A stretch of 52,578 bases of DNA from Alkalihalobacillus sp. BA299 (GTDB taxonomy: Bacteria; Bacillota; Bacilli; Bacillales; Bacillaceae_F). The stretch is from assembly GCF_017745675.1 (NCBI RefSeq), contig NZ_JAFLJM010000027.1, forward strand, positions 1-52,578, written 5' to 3'. Positions 52,367 through 52,578 of the stretch are shown here, piece by piece (the first letter of the stretch is position 1; the number at the start of each line of letters is the position of its first letter). The notes under the pieces are model-generated. The model searched no databases, was not told the origin of the DNA, and saw only the letters and a list, made by a program, of their open reading frames with translations. The position numbers and the translations under genes were made by a program.

Positions 52367-52466
52367 TAAGAAAAGTGGAAGCGCCTGCTCAGCGCCGTAT
52401 GGACTGGAGCCCTCCGCATGAGATAAAGGATACACGGTGAACGGTAGTGAACCGATGTTGACTGAT
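52362..52466 (+). repeat. GC-rich 150-bp repeat, right-hand copy (truncated)
   Basis: Matches the tandem units at 24581-25031 from AAGAAAAG through GATAAAGGA(T/A)ACACGG to GATGTTGACT, then leaves the family. Base 52366 (end of the ylaI stop) is followed directly by the unit. No gene was seen in the last 110 bases of the window. Confidence 0.85.
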
Positions 52467-52578
52467 ATGAACGAAACTGTCAAATACGTACCCCATTTTT
52501 TTAATTTCAGCTAAATCTGGGCAACCTTAATAGGAGAAAAGCTACTTAATTTTTCTCCACTTAAACTTTACATGGAGT

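Overview
The window reads as a low-GC, Gram-positive, endospore-forming member of the Bacillaceae. The gene order matches the Bacillus subtilis ylaI-to-spoVE stretch in reverse. Sporulation genes (spoVD, spoVE, rsfA, ylbJ and a csfG-like small RNA) are scattered through it. MurE carries the DNPR signature for meso-diaminopimelate, bacillithiol synthesis is present (bshC), and the oxidase is a caa3 type with a cytochrome c domain on subunit II. The genus cannot be fixed from the sequence alone. It is not B. subtilis: murF sits inside the cell-wall cluster, ftsW is absent between ylaN and pycA, ctaG is absent after ctaF, and at least two families of interspersed repeats are present.

Layout from low to high coordinates (most genes are on the minus strand, so transcription mainly runs right to left). 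1-470 holds a truncated palindromic repeat and strongly folded non-coding DNA. 470-13180 is the division and cell-wall cluster mraZ-rsmH-ftsL-pbpB-spoVD-murE-murF-mraY-murD-spoVE. 13408-16410 has bshC, a DUF3397 membrane protein and panE. 16726-24579 has ylbP, rsfA, an enoyl-CoA hydratase-like gene, rpmF, ylbN, ylbM (tmcAL), ylbL, ylbK and ylbJ. 24581-25157 is a repeat block (three tandem 150-bp units plus a long hairpin). 25174-30700 has coaD, rsmD, the csfG-like RNA, ylbG, a small cysteine-motif protein, ylbF (ricF), a secreted protein, ylbE, ylbD, a hotdog thioesterase and a small membrane protein. 30736-35431 holds a TM2 protein, ylbC, ylbB, a YugN-like protein, a lipoprotein, an Asp23-like protein and a YtvI-like transporter. 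35660-42523 is the cytochrome caa3 locus (ctaM, ctaF, E, D, C, B, and divergent ctaA). 42621-52366 has an Eis-like acetyltransferase, pycA, ylaN, glsA, ylaL, ylaK (PhoH), a flavin/pyridoxamine oxidase-like protein and ylaI.

How the parts work together. The first cluster supplies lipid II precursors and the septal and spore-cortex synthases. MraZ probably autoregulates it through two AAAGTGGGGG boxes at 13191-13240. The cta genes make heme O and heme A and build the terminal oxidase. PycA feeds oxaloacetate to the TCA cycle. The ylb genes mix sporulation functions with RNA and protein maintenance. Many genes start at TTG or GTG, and I trimmed many starts to the codon with the best-placed Shine-Dalgarno sequence.

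The most interesting non-genic signals are: (1) a modular, hairpin-rich mobile-looking element in four forms; (2) a GC-rich 150-bp unit that sits directly after stop codons; (3) a csfG-like forespore small RNA with a sigma-G-type promoter; (4) a possible RNA switch that could hide the ylbP ribosome binding site; and (5) a folded region after spoVE that resembles the non-coding end of an IS200/IS605-type element. No phage, CRISPR array, tRNA, rRNA or intact transposase was seen.
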